Assembly: GCF_916618915.1 (NCBI RefSeq)
Contig: NZ_CAKAKE010000001.1
Coordinates: 1,984,001-2,048,000, forward strand
Source: Stenotrophomonas sp. Marseille-Q4652
GTDB taxonomy: Bacteria; Pseudomonadota; Gammaproteobacteria; Xanthomonadales; Xanthomonadaceae
Length of the DNA stretch: 64,000 bases
Direction: 5' to 3'
Part shown: positions 1 to 7,838 of the stretch, piece after piece
How positions within the stretch are numbered: the stretch's first letter is position 1
How the letters are laid out: every line of letters starts with the position of its first letter
Translations under genes and position numbers: made by a program
Notes under the pieces: model-generated
Told to the model about the DNA's origin: nothing
Seen by the model: the letters and a program-made list of their open reading frames with translations, nothing else
Database searches by the model: none

Positions 1-526
1 CGCGTTCCTCGCCGTAGGTCCACAGCACGTCGGCGATCTCGCGCTCCTCGGCGCGGGCCAGCCACTGCGCGGCGCTCTCGCCCGAGTCCGGGTCCATGCG
101 CATGTCCAGCGGGCCGTCCTTGCCGAAGGAGAAGCCGCGCTCGGCCACGTCCAGCTGGGGCGAGGACACGCCCAGGTCGAACAGCACGCCATCCAGGCCG
201 TCGGCGGTGGCGTCCCAGTGCAGCAGGTCGGCGAAGGAGCTGCGGAAGATCGACACGCGCGGGTCCGGCGCGAAATCGCGCTCGGCCACGGCAATCGCCT
301 CGGGATCCTTGTCCATCACCAGCAGTCGACCTTTCTGGCCCAGTTTTTGCAGCACGCCACGGGCATGACCGCCCCGCCCGAACGTGCCATCGAGATAAGT
401 TCCGTTTTCGGTCACCTGCAGGCCTTCGAGGACCTGCGTGTACAGCACCGGCAGATGGGCCGACGGCTGGGACACCGGGAGGTGACCGGCCTGCGCTTCC
501 CCGCGCACCCGGGCACCCCGGCTCAC
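1..526 (-). CDS. rsmH: 16S rRNA (cytosine(1402)-N(4))-methyltransferase RsmH, 3' part outside window
   Basis: S-adenosylmethionine-dependent methyltransferase that N4-methylates C1402 in the decoding centre of 16S rRNA. Only the first 175 codons are present; the gene runs off the left edge. Visible family motifs are [10 protein letters not shown] (about residues 46-55, SAM-binding loop), [10 protein letters not shown] (about 117-126) and the following RGFSF...DGPLDMRMD. The chosen start is GTG at 526, because it overlaps the mraZ stop in a 4-base GTGA, the usual coupling in the division/cell-wall (dcw) cluster. A second in-frame GTG at 508 is possible. It lies downstream of mraZ in the same operon. 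Family assignment is firm; the start is likely. Confidence 0.95.
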   Translation of the reverse strand, partial: MSRGARVRGEAQAGHLPVSQPSAHLPVLYTQVLEGLQVTENGTYLDGTFGRGGHARGVLQKLGQKGRLLVMDKDPEAIAVAERDFAPDPRVSIFRSSFADLLHWDATADGLDGVLFDLGVSSPQLDVAERGFSFGKDGPLDMRMDPDSGESAAQWLARAEEREIADVLWTYGEER

Positions 527-966
527 AACGTCAGGTCGAGCAACCCACCGGCCAGATCCTCGTCAGACAATGTCTGCTGGATCAGTGCGCGATGAGCCTG
601 CTCGCTCCACAGTTCGAACTTGCCACCCATACCCATGAGCACCGCCTTCTTCTCGATGCCCACGGCAGCACGATGGCTGGCGGGCAGACTGACGCGGGCA
701 TTGGCATCCAGTTCCAGGTGCGCGGCCGAACCCACGAGCTTCTGCTGCAGGGTGCGCACCACGCGCTGGGTGTTGGGCTGGGCCATGACGGAGTCGCGGA
801 CCCGTTCCCACTCGGCTTCGGCGTACAGCCACAGGCAGCCGGCCTCGAACGGGTTGTAGGTCAGGACCAGGCGGTTTCCGGCGCGCGCGACAAGGTCGCG
901 ATAAGCGGTGGGAACCGCCATTCGCCCTTTGTCATCCACCGTGATGGCCGTCTCGCCCTGGAACAC
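523..966 (-). CDS. mraZ: Transcriptional regulator MraZ
   Basis: DNA-binding regulator at the head of the dcw operon; in E. coli it represses its own promoter. The 147 residues carry two AbrB-like repeats, DDKGRMAVP near 11-19 and DANARVSLP near 87-95, and the length is normal for the family. The start is GTG at 966 (protein begins MFQGET); the ATG further upstream is out of frame. Its stop overlaps the rsmH start. The likely targets, five 10-bp phased G-rich boxes, lie just upstream at 1002-1051 under the -10 element, so autoregulation is expected. Confidence 0.97.
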   Translation of the reverse strand: MFQGETAITVDDKGRMAVPTAYRDLVARAGNRLVLTYNPFEAGCLWLYAEAEWERVRDSVMAQPNTQRVVRTLQQKLVGSAAHLELDANARVSLPASHRAAVGIEKKAVLMGMGGKFELWSEQAHRALIQQTLSDEDLAGGLLDLTL

Positions 967-1001
967 GCCGCCTGCACCTTCCCAAATCCGCCTTGGCGGT
1001 C

Positions 1002-1051
1002 ATTGAACCACGAAAAACCACAAAACACCCGGTTTTCCCTCTGGCGCCCAC
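1002..1051 (-). promoter_or_regulatory. MraZ-box array: five G-rich boxes phased at exactly 10 bp
   Basis: Reading the minus strand from 1051, boxes begin every 10 bp with GTGGG, GAGGG, CGGGT, GTGGT and GTGGT. MraZ in E. coli recognises TGGGN direct repeats separated by 5 bp, which is the same 10-bp period. The first box touches the -10 element, so occupancy would block initiation. The first three boxes fit best; the last two are weaker. Confidence 0.6.
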
Positions 1052-1077
1052 CTTAGCAGCGACCTTTACTTTGTCAA
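1050..1077 (-). promoter_or_regulatory. Putative sigma-70 promoter of the mraZ-rsmH (dcw) operon
   Basis: On the minus strand TTGACA (1072-1077) and TAAGGT (1050-1055) are separated by 16 bp. The -35 is a perfect consensus. It lies about 84 bp upstream of the mraZ start, and transcription would begin inside the MraZ-box array. Confidence 0.7.
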
Positions 1078-1147
1078 CAACTTTCAGAAGGCGAAATCGC
1101 CATGCACATCAATGGCTTGCGGCAATCTTTAGAGAATTGTTCAAGGC

Positions 1148-1156
1148 TTATCCACA
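1148..1156 (+). promoter_or_regulatory. Perfect consensus DnaA box upstream of the dcw operon
   Basis: TTATCCACA matches the consensus TTATNCACA exactly. It lies about 70 bp upstream of the mra -35 element in the mraZ/NRDE intergenic region (967-1293). The rest of that region shows only a small TCTCA/TGAGA inverted repeat at 1170-1184 and no gene. A single box can occur by chance. Confidence 0.45.
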
Positions 1157-1293
1157 AGTTCCTGTTTAGTCTCATTTTTTGAGATTGGGGCGAAATTCAG
1201 CCCCGTGGAGGGGGTGTGAAAGATGTGGGTCCATTCAGCTTGGCCGTGATCCAAGCGTGACCGGGAAGTGTGCAAACCGGCACAATTCCGTTC

Positions 1294-2064
1294 ATGTGTC
1301 TGGTCGGCCTTGTCTGGAAATCCCACCCCCGCTGGCGGCTGCTGATGGCCGGCAACCGCGATGAGTTCCACGCACGTCCAACCGCCGCGCTGCAGGCCTG
1401 GGTTGAATCGGGGGGACAGGTCCTGGCCGGGCGCGACCTGCGCTCGGGCGGGACGTGGATGGGGGCCAGCCCCGACGGCCGCGCTGCGGTGGTGACCAAT
1501 TTCCGAGATCCGCTGGCCCGCCCCGAGGGGCCTTCGCGTGGCGCGCTGGTGGCCACCTATCTGGCCAGGTCGATGGGCGCAGCCGACCAGGCAGGAGCAT
1601 TGCTTGCGCGCGCTCCGGCGTACCCGCCGTTCAACCTGCTGCTGGCCGACGCTGAAAGTTGCCACTTCCTCAGCAACCACCCGCTACAGGATCGCGCCCT
1701 GGAACCCGGGATCCATGGCCTGTCCAACGGCGCGCTGGATGCGCCCTGGCTCAAGACCCGGCGGTTGCTCACGGCGATGGCGGAATGGCGGGAGGATGGC
1801 GGAGACGACCTGACACGGCTGTGGCAGGCGCTGGCCGACGAGACACGCGCCGCCGATCCCGAGCTGCCGGATACCGGCGTGGGCCTGGAGCTCGAGCGGC
1901 GGCTGTCGCCGTCCTTCATCCGCGGCCCTGAGTACGGCACACGCGCCAGCACCCTGCTGGGCATTGATCACCACGGGCATGGGTTCATCCACGAGAAGCG
2001 CTTCGGCGCGGAAGGCCGATTTCTGAGCGAGACCCGGCTCGAGTTCGGCGGGGAACAGGACTGA
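1294..2064 (+). CDS. NRDE family protein (TANGO2-like)
   Basis: Member of the NRDE/TANGO2 family; the biochemical role in bacteria is unsettled, and the family has been linked to haem handling. The 256-residue protein begins MCLVG and has the name-giving NRDE motif at residues 21-24, followed by FHARPT. Cys2 sits where an N-terminal nucleophile would be in an Ntn-hydrolase fold. ATG at 1294 was chosen over an in-frame GTG at 1270 because it puts Cys2 in place. Single gene, transcribed away from mraZ. Confidence 0.85.
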   Translation: MCLVGLVWKSHPRWRLLMAGNRDEFHARPTAALQAWVESGGQVLAGRDLRSGGTWMGASPDGRAAVVTNFRDPLARPEGPSRGALVATYLARSMGAADQAGALLARAPAYPPFNLLLADAESCHFLSNHPLQDRALEPGIHGLSNGALDAPWLKTRRLLTAMAEWREDGGDDLTRLWQALADETRAADPELPDTGVGLELERRLSPSFIRGPEYGTRASTLLGIDHHGHGFIHEKRFGAEGRFLSETRLEFGGEQD

Positions 2065-2284
2065 GAGCGCGTAGCGCTGCGTGCGCTGGATGGCCCGGCG
2101 CCACCGGCCCGGCAAGTCGCGCGGCCATCAGCGGCAGGGGCCCTGCCGGCCGAGCCCACGAAGGCAGGTGGTACCAACACAGCCACGCGGTACCCGACCG
2201 ACAGGAAGGGCAGATTTAGACAAAGTTTGTCAGCACACACGGTGAACGCCGGCCCGCATGGGGCCTGGGATTCAGGGAAATAGG

Positions 2285-2637
2285 TGGCGGAGCCGGCCGG
2301 TAAGCCGGGTTCTGTCGTGGACAGTCATTCTTCTAGGCGCCACGTCACCGTGACGCTCAAGCAACCTACCCGGACCCGACGCGGGCAACGTCATTGGGTC
2401 CCTATTTGGTCTTGCTCCAGGTGGGGTTTGCCGTACCGGTCTGTTGCCAGACTCGCGGTGCGCTCTTACCGCACCATTTCACCCTTACCACGCATCCCGC
2501 AGGACCGTTCGGCGGTATCTTTCTGTTGCACTTTCCGTCGGCTCGCGCCGCCCAGGCGTTACCTGGCACCTTGCCCTGTGGAGCCCGGACTTTCCTCGGC
2601 ATTCCCGAAGGAATGACGCGACTGCCTGGCCGACTCC
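2285..2637 (-). ncRNA. rnpB: RNase P RNA, bacterial type A
   Basis: Catalytic RNA of RNase P, which trims the 5' leader of tRNA precursors. On the minus strand the 5' end GGAGTCGGCC pairs with GGCCGGCTCC at the 3' end (helix P1). Between them are the conserved GAGGAAAGTCCGGGCTCC block, the ACAGAAAGATACCGCC stretch and the terminal ACAGAACCCGGCTTA. Ends are set by pairing of P1 and may be off by a few bases. Confidence 0.95.
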
Positions 2638-2648
2638 GCCAGCGCGCA

Positions 2649-2654
2649 TTGTCG
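2649..2654 (-). promoter_or_regulatory. Possible -10 element of rnpB
   Basis: GACAAT on the minus strand lies about 12 bp before the inferred 5' end of RNase P RNA. No convincing -35 was found at the usual spacing, so this is tentative. Confidence 0.3.
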
Positions 2655-2700
2655 CATGGCCGGCCAGCGCGTGCCTGTCGCCGCGACATCGCAGCGCGGA

Positions 2701-3405
2701 TCAGCCGCCGTTGCCGGCCGGGCGCGGCGGCTCGATGACGCCGGCGGCTTCGAGTTGCCAGACCCGGCCTTCGCGCATGAACGCCACCAGCTGGAAGTCG
2801 GCGTAGGCCCCGGCCTCGAACAGCGACTGGTGCAGCCGCTCCACCGGCAGCGGATCGAGCTCTGGCAGTGGCCAGTTGTCGTGCAGCAGCAGGCCATTGA
2901 CGGGGCGCCGCTGGAAACCATTGCGGTGGAGGATGTCGCGCTTCTTGGCCACCGCCCACGCCATCACCGACAGCCACAGTCCGCGCGGATCCTCCGGTGA
3001 CTGCTGCTGCCGGTGGGCGCGTGCCAGCAGTCCGGCCAGCACCGGGTTGCTCCAGTCCCACTCGAACTGGCCGGGCGCACGCAGCGGCTCGACCCAGCCG
3101 GAATTCACGTCGCGCAGCTCGGTCTGCAGCCTCTTGAACTCGGCCGGTACCACTTCCATGCACTCCATGCCCATCTTCAGGCCGGGGCCGTCGAGCAGGA
3201 AATCCGGACGTTCGCAGGCCAGTACCCGCAGCGGATAGGCCAGCGTGTGCGCCCGCTCCGCCAGCCACCCGGCCATCAGCCAGCGTTCGCGGCCCTTCTT
3301 GTCCAGCAGCGCGGCCTCGGCGGCCGGCAGCCCATCCAGTTCCAGCCGCGACAGCAGGGTCCCGGCCGAGCCGGCACGCCAGGCCAGGACGCAGGGCTCA
3401 GTCAC
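2701..3405 (-). CDS. Hypothetical protein, possible PD-(D/E)xK-like fold
   Basis: I do not recognise the family. The reading frame is open further upstream but overlaps rsmI there. GTG at 3405 (protein begins VTEPCVLAW) gives an 8-base overlap with rsmI; GTG at 3411 is an alternative. The 234-residue protein is soluble, tryptophan-rich, and has no signal peptide. Near residues 70-90 it has RPDFLL followed by GMECMEVV, which recalls the D...ExV core of PD-(D/E)xK nucleases, but the catalytic lysine is not obvious. Probably co-transcribed with rsmI. Confidence 0.7.
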   Translation of the reverse strand: MTEPCVLAWRAGSAGTLLSRLELDGLPAAEAALLDKKGRERWLMAGWLAERAHTLAYPLRVLACERPDFLLDGPGLKMGMECMEVVPAEFKRLQTELRDVNSGWVEPLRAPGQFEWDWSNPVLAGLLARAHRQQQSPEDPRGLWLSVMAWAVAKKRDILHRNGFQRRPVNGLLLHDNWPLPELDPLPVERLHQSLFEAGAYADFQLVAFMREGRVWQLEAAGVIEPPRPAGNGG

Positions 3406-4228
3406 TGCCACCCTGGCCGTACAGTGCCTTGCGCGGGGCGCCACTGAGTTCGGCAGCGAGCTTGGCCGCAGCCGACGGCGGCAGGTGCTCGTTGAGCCTT
3501 GCGTACAGGCGACGGCCTTCGGCAAGCCTGGCAGCCTCGTCGTCGCCCACGCCCTGCACCATCACCACGAACTCGCCCTTGCGCTGGTTGTCGTCGGCAT
3601 CGACCCGCGCCAGCAGGTCCTGCAGCGAGCCATCAAGCACGGTTTCGAACAGCTTGGTCAGCTCGCGCGCGATCACCGCCGGACGCTCGCCGCCGAATAC
3701 GGCCGCCATGTCGGCCAGCGACTCGGCAATGCGGTGCGAGGATTCGTAGAACACCAGCGTCGCGGTCTCGCTGGCCAGCCGCTGCAGGCGCTCGCGACGC
3801 GCGCCGGACTTGGCCGGCAGGAAGCCCTCGAACAGGAAACGGTCACTCGGCAGCCCGGCCACGCTCAGCGCAGCGATTGCCGCGCACGCACCGGGCACCG
3901 GGCTGACCTTGACCCCGGCCGCGCGCGCCGCGCGCACCAGGCGGAAGCCGGGATCGCTGACCAGCGGGGTGCCGGCATCACTGACCAGCGCCAGCGACTC
4001 GCCACCCAGCAGGCGGGCGACGATCCGGCCGGCGATGCTGTCCTCGTTGTGGTCGTGCAGAGCGAGCAGCGGCTTGTTGATGCCGAAGTGGGCCAGCAGC
4101 GGCCGCGTGTGCCGGGTGTCCTCGGCGCATACCGCCGCCACCGAGCGCAGTACCTCCTGCGCGCGCGGGGAAAGATCCCCGAGATTGCCGATCGGCGTGG
4201 CAACGACGTACAGCGTGGCGGAACTCAT
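3398..4228 (-). CDS. rsmI: 16S rRNA (cytidine(1402)-2'-O)-methyltransferase RsmI
   Basis: Adds the 2'-O-methyl group to C1402 of 16S rRNA, the same nucleotide N4-methylated by RsmH at the left end of the window. The 276 residues show TPIGNLGDLS (11-20), EDTRHT (36-41), SDAGTPLVSDPG (83-94) and GFLPAK (135-140), all typical of the tetrapyrrole-methylase fold. ATG at 4228. Divergent from lpoA with 81 bp between them, the usual rsmI-lpoA-yraN arrangement in gammaproteobacteria. Confidence 0.97.
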   Translation of the reverse strand: MSSATLYVVATPIGNLGDLSPRAQEVLRSVAAVCAEDTRHTRPLLAHFGINKPLLALHDHNEDSIAGRIVARLLGGESLALVSDAGTPLVSDPGFRLVRAARAAGVKVSPVPGACAAIAALSVAGLPSDRFLFEGFLPAKSGARRERLQRLASETATLVFYESSHRIAESLADMAAVFGGERPAVIARELTKLFETVLDGSLQDLLARVDADDNQRKGEFVVMVQGVGDDEAARLAEGRRLYARLNEHLPPSAAAKLAAELSGAPRKALYGQGGSD

Positions 4229-4309
4229 GAAACGGCACTCCCTCGGTCAAGGTTAGAATCGTACCGTTTCCCCGGCCGGCCCCGCCGCGCCCTGTCGAAC
4301 GGAACCCAA

Positions 4310-6028
4310 ATGAACAAGCCAGTCGCACGCATTTCCGCCCTGTCGCTGTCGTTGCTGCTGTTCGCAGGCTGCGCCACCACCAGTGTCCAGCCCGCGGCCT
4401 CGCCTGCCCGGCAGGCCTCGCTGGCCCTGATCGAACAGGGCAACGCCCGCGAGGCCGCGCAGCAGCTCGAGGCCCAGGCCAGCCAGGTACGCGGTGCCAC
4501 GCGCAGCCAGCTGCTGGCCGATGCGGCCTTTGCCTGGCTCACCGCCGGTGACGCAGCGCGCGCCCGCACGCTGCTGGCGCAGGTCCAGCCGCGCCAGCTT
4601 TCCGGCCCCAGCCTGCAGCGCTTCCAGCTGACCAATGCCGAGCTGGCGCTGGCTGATGGCCAGCCCGCCCAGGCGCTGCAGGCGCTGGCCAGCACTGTCG
4701 AACAGGTACCGCAGCCGCTGCAGGCGCGCTGGTACCTTGCCAGCGCCCAGGCGCTGGAAGGCACCGGCAGGGCGTTCGACGCCGCCGCGGCACGCGCCCG
4801 TGCCCAGCTGCCGACCGCCGAACGCGGCGACAACCAGAAGGCGATCACCCGCCTGCTGGCGTCGGTGGACGATGCCACCCTGCGCAGCCGCACTGCCGCC
4901 CTGCCGGCCGGCGAGCCGCTGTACAACTACGCCGGCCGCGCCCTGATCTCGCGCGGGCTGCCGTTGCCGCGCCCGTTCGACCGCGACGCCCAGGCCCGTC
5001 TGGACACCAGCAAGTGGCCGCCGGCCGACCGCGACGGCTATCGCCCGCCGGCCAAGCTGGCGGTGCTGCTGCCGCTCAGCGGCAACCTGGCCACCGCCGC
5101 CGCGCCGGTGCGCGACGGCCTGCTGGCCGGTTACTACGCCGAGACCCGCCGCCGCCCGGAAATCACCTTCATCGACACCAAGGGCACGCCCTTCGGTGCC
5201 GGCAACGCCTATGACCGTGCGGTCAGCGAGGGTGCGGACTTCATCATCGGCCCGCTCGGCCGCGACGAGGTCGAGGCACTGTTCGCCCGCGAGCAGTTGC
5301 CGGTGCCGGTGCTGGCGCTGAACCGTGGCAAGGACCTGCCGCCGGCCGGCAGCGCCGGCTTCTCGCTGGCGCCGGAAGACGACGGGATCATGGCCGCCGA
5401 ATACCTGGTCAGCCGCGAGCGCTCGCGCGCGGTGGTGATCAGCAGCAGCGATGACACCGGCCGCCGCGCCGCCGCCTCGTTCGCCCAGCGCTTCGTCGAA
5501 CGCGGCGGGCAGGTGCTGGCCACCCTCACCGTCAGCGACAACCCGGCCGACATCGGCGCGCAGCTGCGCCAGGCCGGAAATGCCGATGCGGTGCTGCTGG
5601 CCGTGCGCGGCAACCAGGCCCGCGCACTGGCGCCGCAGCTGGCGATGGCCGGCCTGTCCGGTGCCAGCCGCGTCGGTACCTCGCAGCTGCTGTCGGGCAC
5701 CGGCAAGGCCGAGGAAGACATGACCCTGGACGGCATCGCCTTCCCGACCGAAGCCTGGACCGCACGCGGCGTGTCCGGCCTGCCCAATGCCACCACGCTG
5801 GCGGGCAGCCTGCCGACCGCCCGCGGCGGTGCCGCGCGCCTGTTCGCCTTCGGCCACGACGCCTGGCAGCTCACCGCGCATCTGGAAAAGCTGGCCAATG
5901 CGCCGGAAGGCGGCATTCGCGGCGCCACCGGCACCCTGCAGCTGGATGGCTTCGGCAACGTGCTGCGCCTGCCGGCGTGGTCCACCTTCAGCGGCGGGCG
6001 GCCCATACCGATCGCCGATGGCCGCTGA
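4310..6028 (+). CDS. lpoA: Penicillin-binding protein activator LpoA
   Basis: Outer-membrane lipoprotein that, in enterobacteria, reaches through the periplasm to stimulate the peptidoglycan synthase PBP1a. The 572-residue product begins MNKPVARIS, followed by a lipoprotein signal peptide with lipobox FAGC (Cys21). An N-terminal TPR-like alpha-helical part is followed, from about residue 245 ([13 protein letters not shown]), by a periplasmic-binding-protein-like domain. The frame is open far upstream, but ATG 4310 gives the signal peptide. Overlaps yraN by 11 bases. Confidence 0.92.
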   Translation: MNKPVARISALSLSLLLFAGCATTSVQPAASPARQASLALIEQGNAREAAQQLEAQASQVRGATRSQLLADAAFAWLTAGDAARARTLLAQVQPRQLSGPSLQRFQLTNAELALADGQPAQALQALASTVEQVPQPLQARWYLASAQALEGTGRAFDAAAARARAQLPTAERGDNQKAITRLLASVDDATLRSRTAALPAGEPLYNYAGRALISRGLPLPRPFDRDAQARLDTSKWPPADRDGYRPPAKLAVLLPLSGNLATAAAPVRDGLLAGYYAETRRRPEITFIDTKGTPFGAGNAYDRAVSEGADFIIGPLGRDEVEALFAREQLPVPVLALNRGKDLPPAGSAGFSLAPEDDGIMAAEYLVSRERSRAVVISSSDDTGRRAAASFAQRFVERGGQVLATLTVSDNPADIGAQLRQAGNADAVLLAVRGNQARALAPQLAMAGLSGASRVGTSQLLSGTGKAEEDMTLDGIAFPTEAWTARGVSGLPNATTLAGSLPTARGGAARLFAFGHDAWQLTAHLEKLANAPEGGIRGATGTLQLDGFGNVLRLPAWSTFSGGRPIPIADGR

Positions 6029-6386
6029 CCGGCAGCAACGCGGCGCGGCGGTGGAAGCCGCCGCCCTTGCCCACCTGCAGGCCGCGGGACTTCGGCCGCT
6101 GGCCGGCAACGTCCGCTACCGCGGTGGCGAACTGGACCTGGTGATGTTCGACGGTCCGGCACTGGTGTTCGTTGAAGTGCGTTACCGGCGCTCGTCCGCG
6201 TTCGGCGGTGGCGCCGCCTCGGTCGACCTGCACAAACGCCGGCGACTGCTGCAGGCCGCCCAACTGTTCCTGGCCAGCCATCCGCAGCATGCGCAGGCCC
6301 CGTGCCGTTTCGACGTGGTCGAAGCCGACGGCGAGCCACCGCGCCTGCACTGGATCCGCGATGCGTTCCGCGCCGACGATTGCTGA
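6018..6386 (+). CDS. yraN: YraN family (UPF0102) nuclease-fold protein
   Basis: Small 122-residue protein of the YraN family, a PD-(D/E)xK endonuclease-like fold of uncertain cellular role that commonly sits next to rsmI and lpoA. GELDLV (37-42) and FVEVRYR (51-57) supply the acidic core. The position often occupied by lysine is arginine here, as in many family members. ATG at 6018 overlaps the lpoA end, suggesting coupled translation. Confidence 0.9.
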   Translation: MAADRQQRGAAVEAAALAHLQAAGLRPLAGNVRYRGGELDLVMFDGPALVFVEVRYRRSSAFGGGAASVDLHKRRRLLQAAQLFLASHPQHAQAPCRFDVVEADGEPPRLHWIRDAFRADDC

Positions 6387-6407
6387 GCGCCCTCTACTGG
6401 ACCCCCG

Positions 6408-7787
6408 ATGACCGTCCTGCCCGCCGTTCTCGACCAGCACCTGTCGCAACTCTTGGGCGGTGGCTGGCGCACCGATGAAGCCGCGCTGCAGGCGCACGCG
6501 CAGGACAACTCCTGGCGTCACGCCCTGCCACAGGCAGTGGCGATGCCGGCCGAACGCAGCCAGGTACAGGCGCTGGTGCGTGCCTGCCGCGAGCATGGCG
6601 TGCCGCTGGTCGCGCGTGGCACCGGCACCGGCACCACCGGCGCGGCGGTACCCAGCGCCGGCGGCATCGTGCTCTCGTTCGCGCGCATGAACCGCATCCT
6701 CGCGCTGCGGCCGCAAGACCGCTGCGCGGTGGTCGAGCCGGGCGTGCTCAATGGCGACCTGCAGCACGCGCTTTCCCCGCATGGCCTGTTCTGGCCGCCG
6801 GATCCCTCCAGCGCCGAGATCTGCAGCATCGGTGGCAACCTCGCCACCAATGCCGGTGGTCCGCGCGCGGTGAAGTACGGCACCAGCCGCGACAACGTGC
6901 TCGGCCTGGTGGCCGTGACCGGCACCGGCGAGCTGATCGAATGCGGCGGGCCGTGGACCAAGGACGCTACCGGCTACGACCTGACCCACCTGCTGGTCGG
7001 CAGCGAGGGCACGCTGGCGCTGATCGTGGAGGCGACGCTGAAGCTGGCGCCGCGGCCGCGCGCGCAGGCCGGGCTGCGCGTGCTCTACCGCGATGCCGAT
7101 TGCGCGGCCGCGGCGGTGTCGCGGGTGATGGCGCAGCCGGTGACGCCGGCAATGCTGGAATTCATGGATGCGCGCAGCCTGGAACTGCTGCGGCTCAACG
7201 GCGCGCAGGTACCTCAGGCCGGCGCGATGCTGCTGGTCGAGGCCGACGGCGACGACGACACCCTGCCCTACGCGCTCAATGCACTAGCCAGCGCCGCCGA
7301 AGGCGAGGGCCTGCTGGAACTGGACGTGGCCACCGATGGCAGCGCGCGCGACCGGTTGTGGGCGGCGCGGCGCGCGCTGTCGCCCGCGCTGCGCAGTATT
7401 GCCCCGGGCAAGATCAACGAGGACGTGGTGGTGCCGGTGTCGCGCATCCCCGAGCTGGTGGCCGGGGTGCAGACGCTATCGGCGGAGTTCACCCTGCCGA
7501 TCGTCACCTTCGGCCATGCCGGCAACGGCAACCTGCACGTCAACATCCTGTACCACCCCGAGGATCCGGACGAGAACGCCCGCGCCCACGCCGCGCTGCC
7601 GCGGGTGTTCGAGCTGACGCTGGGGCTGGGTGGCACGCTGTCGGGCGAACACGGCATCGGGCTATCCAAGCGCGACTTCATGGACCGCGCGTTCAATCCG
7701 GCCACGCTGGCGACGATGCGCGCGATCAAGGCGGCACTCGATCCGGACGGCATCCTCAACCCCGGCAAGGTGCTGCCGCCGGGTTGA
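6408..7787 (+). CDS. FAD-binding oxidoreductase, GlcD/D-2-hydroxyacid dehydrogenase type
   Basis: Flavoprotein expected to oxidise a D-2-hydroxyacid (glycolate, D-lactate or D-2-hydroxyglutarate) to the 2-oxoacid. Of 459 residues, the N-terminal PCMH-type FAD domain contains VARGTGTGTTGAA (68-80) and the IGGNLATNAGGPRAVKYG stretch. The C-terminal FAD-oxidase domain has HAGNGNLHVN and SGEHGIG, the usual metal/substrate histidines. There is no GlcE or GlcF neighbour, so it probably acts as a single-chain enzyme; the substrate cannot be told from sequence. Starts 21 bases after yraN. Confidence 0.9.
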   Translation: MTVLPAVLDQHLSQLLGGGWRTDEAALQAHAQDNSWRHALPQAVAMPAERSQVQALVRACREHGVPLVARGTGTGTTGAAVPSAGGIVLSFARMNRILALRPQDRCAVVEPGVLNGDLQHALSPHGLFWPPDPSSAEICSIGGNLATNAGGPRAVKYGTSRDNVLGLVAVTGTGELIECGGPWTKDATGYDLTHLLVGSEGTLALIVEATLKLAPRPRAQAGLRVLYRDADCAAAAVSRVMAQPVTPAMLEFMDARSLELLRLNGAQVPQAGAMLLVEADGDDDTLPYALNALASAAEGEGLLELDVATDGSARDRLWAARRALSPALRSIAPGKINEDVVVPVSRIPELVAGVQTLSAEFTLPIVTFGHAGNGNLHVNILYHPEDPDENARAHAALPRVFELTLGLGGTLSGEHGIGLSKRDFMDRAFNPATLATMRAIKAALDPDGILNPGKVLPPG

Positions 7788-7802
7788 ATGGATGGGACGG
7801 AT

Positions 7803-7830
7803 GGCTGCGGATGCACCTGCATCCGCAGCC
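7803..7830. terminator. Hairpin between convergent genes
   Basis: Twelve-bp stem GGCTGCGGATGC/GCATCCGCAGCC with a 4-base loop, 15 bases after the flavoprotein stop and 8 before the end of the convergent hydrolase gene. No U-tract on either strand, so termination may be inefficient or Rho-assisted. Confidence 0.5.
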
Positions 7831-7838
7831 CCTTCAAG

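Noticed and set aside
2219..2231. Short palindrome GACAAA-G-TTTGTC between the NRDE gene and rnpB, considered as an operator or terminator
   Set aside because: Only 6-bp arms, no T-tract, and not at a promoter; most likely chance.
3245..6028. A 927-codon open frame running into lpoA
   Set aside because: The first 355 codons are antisense to rsmI and the gene next to it; lpoA has a clear start with a signal peptide at 4310.
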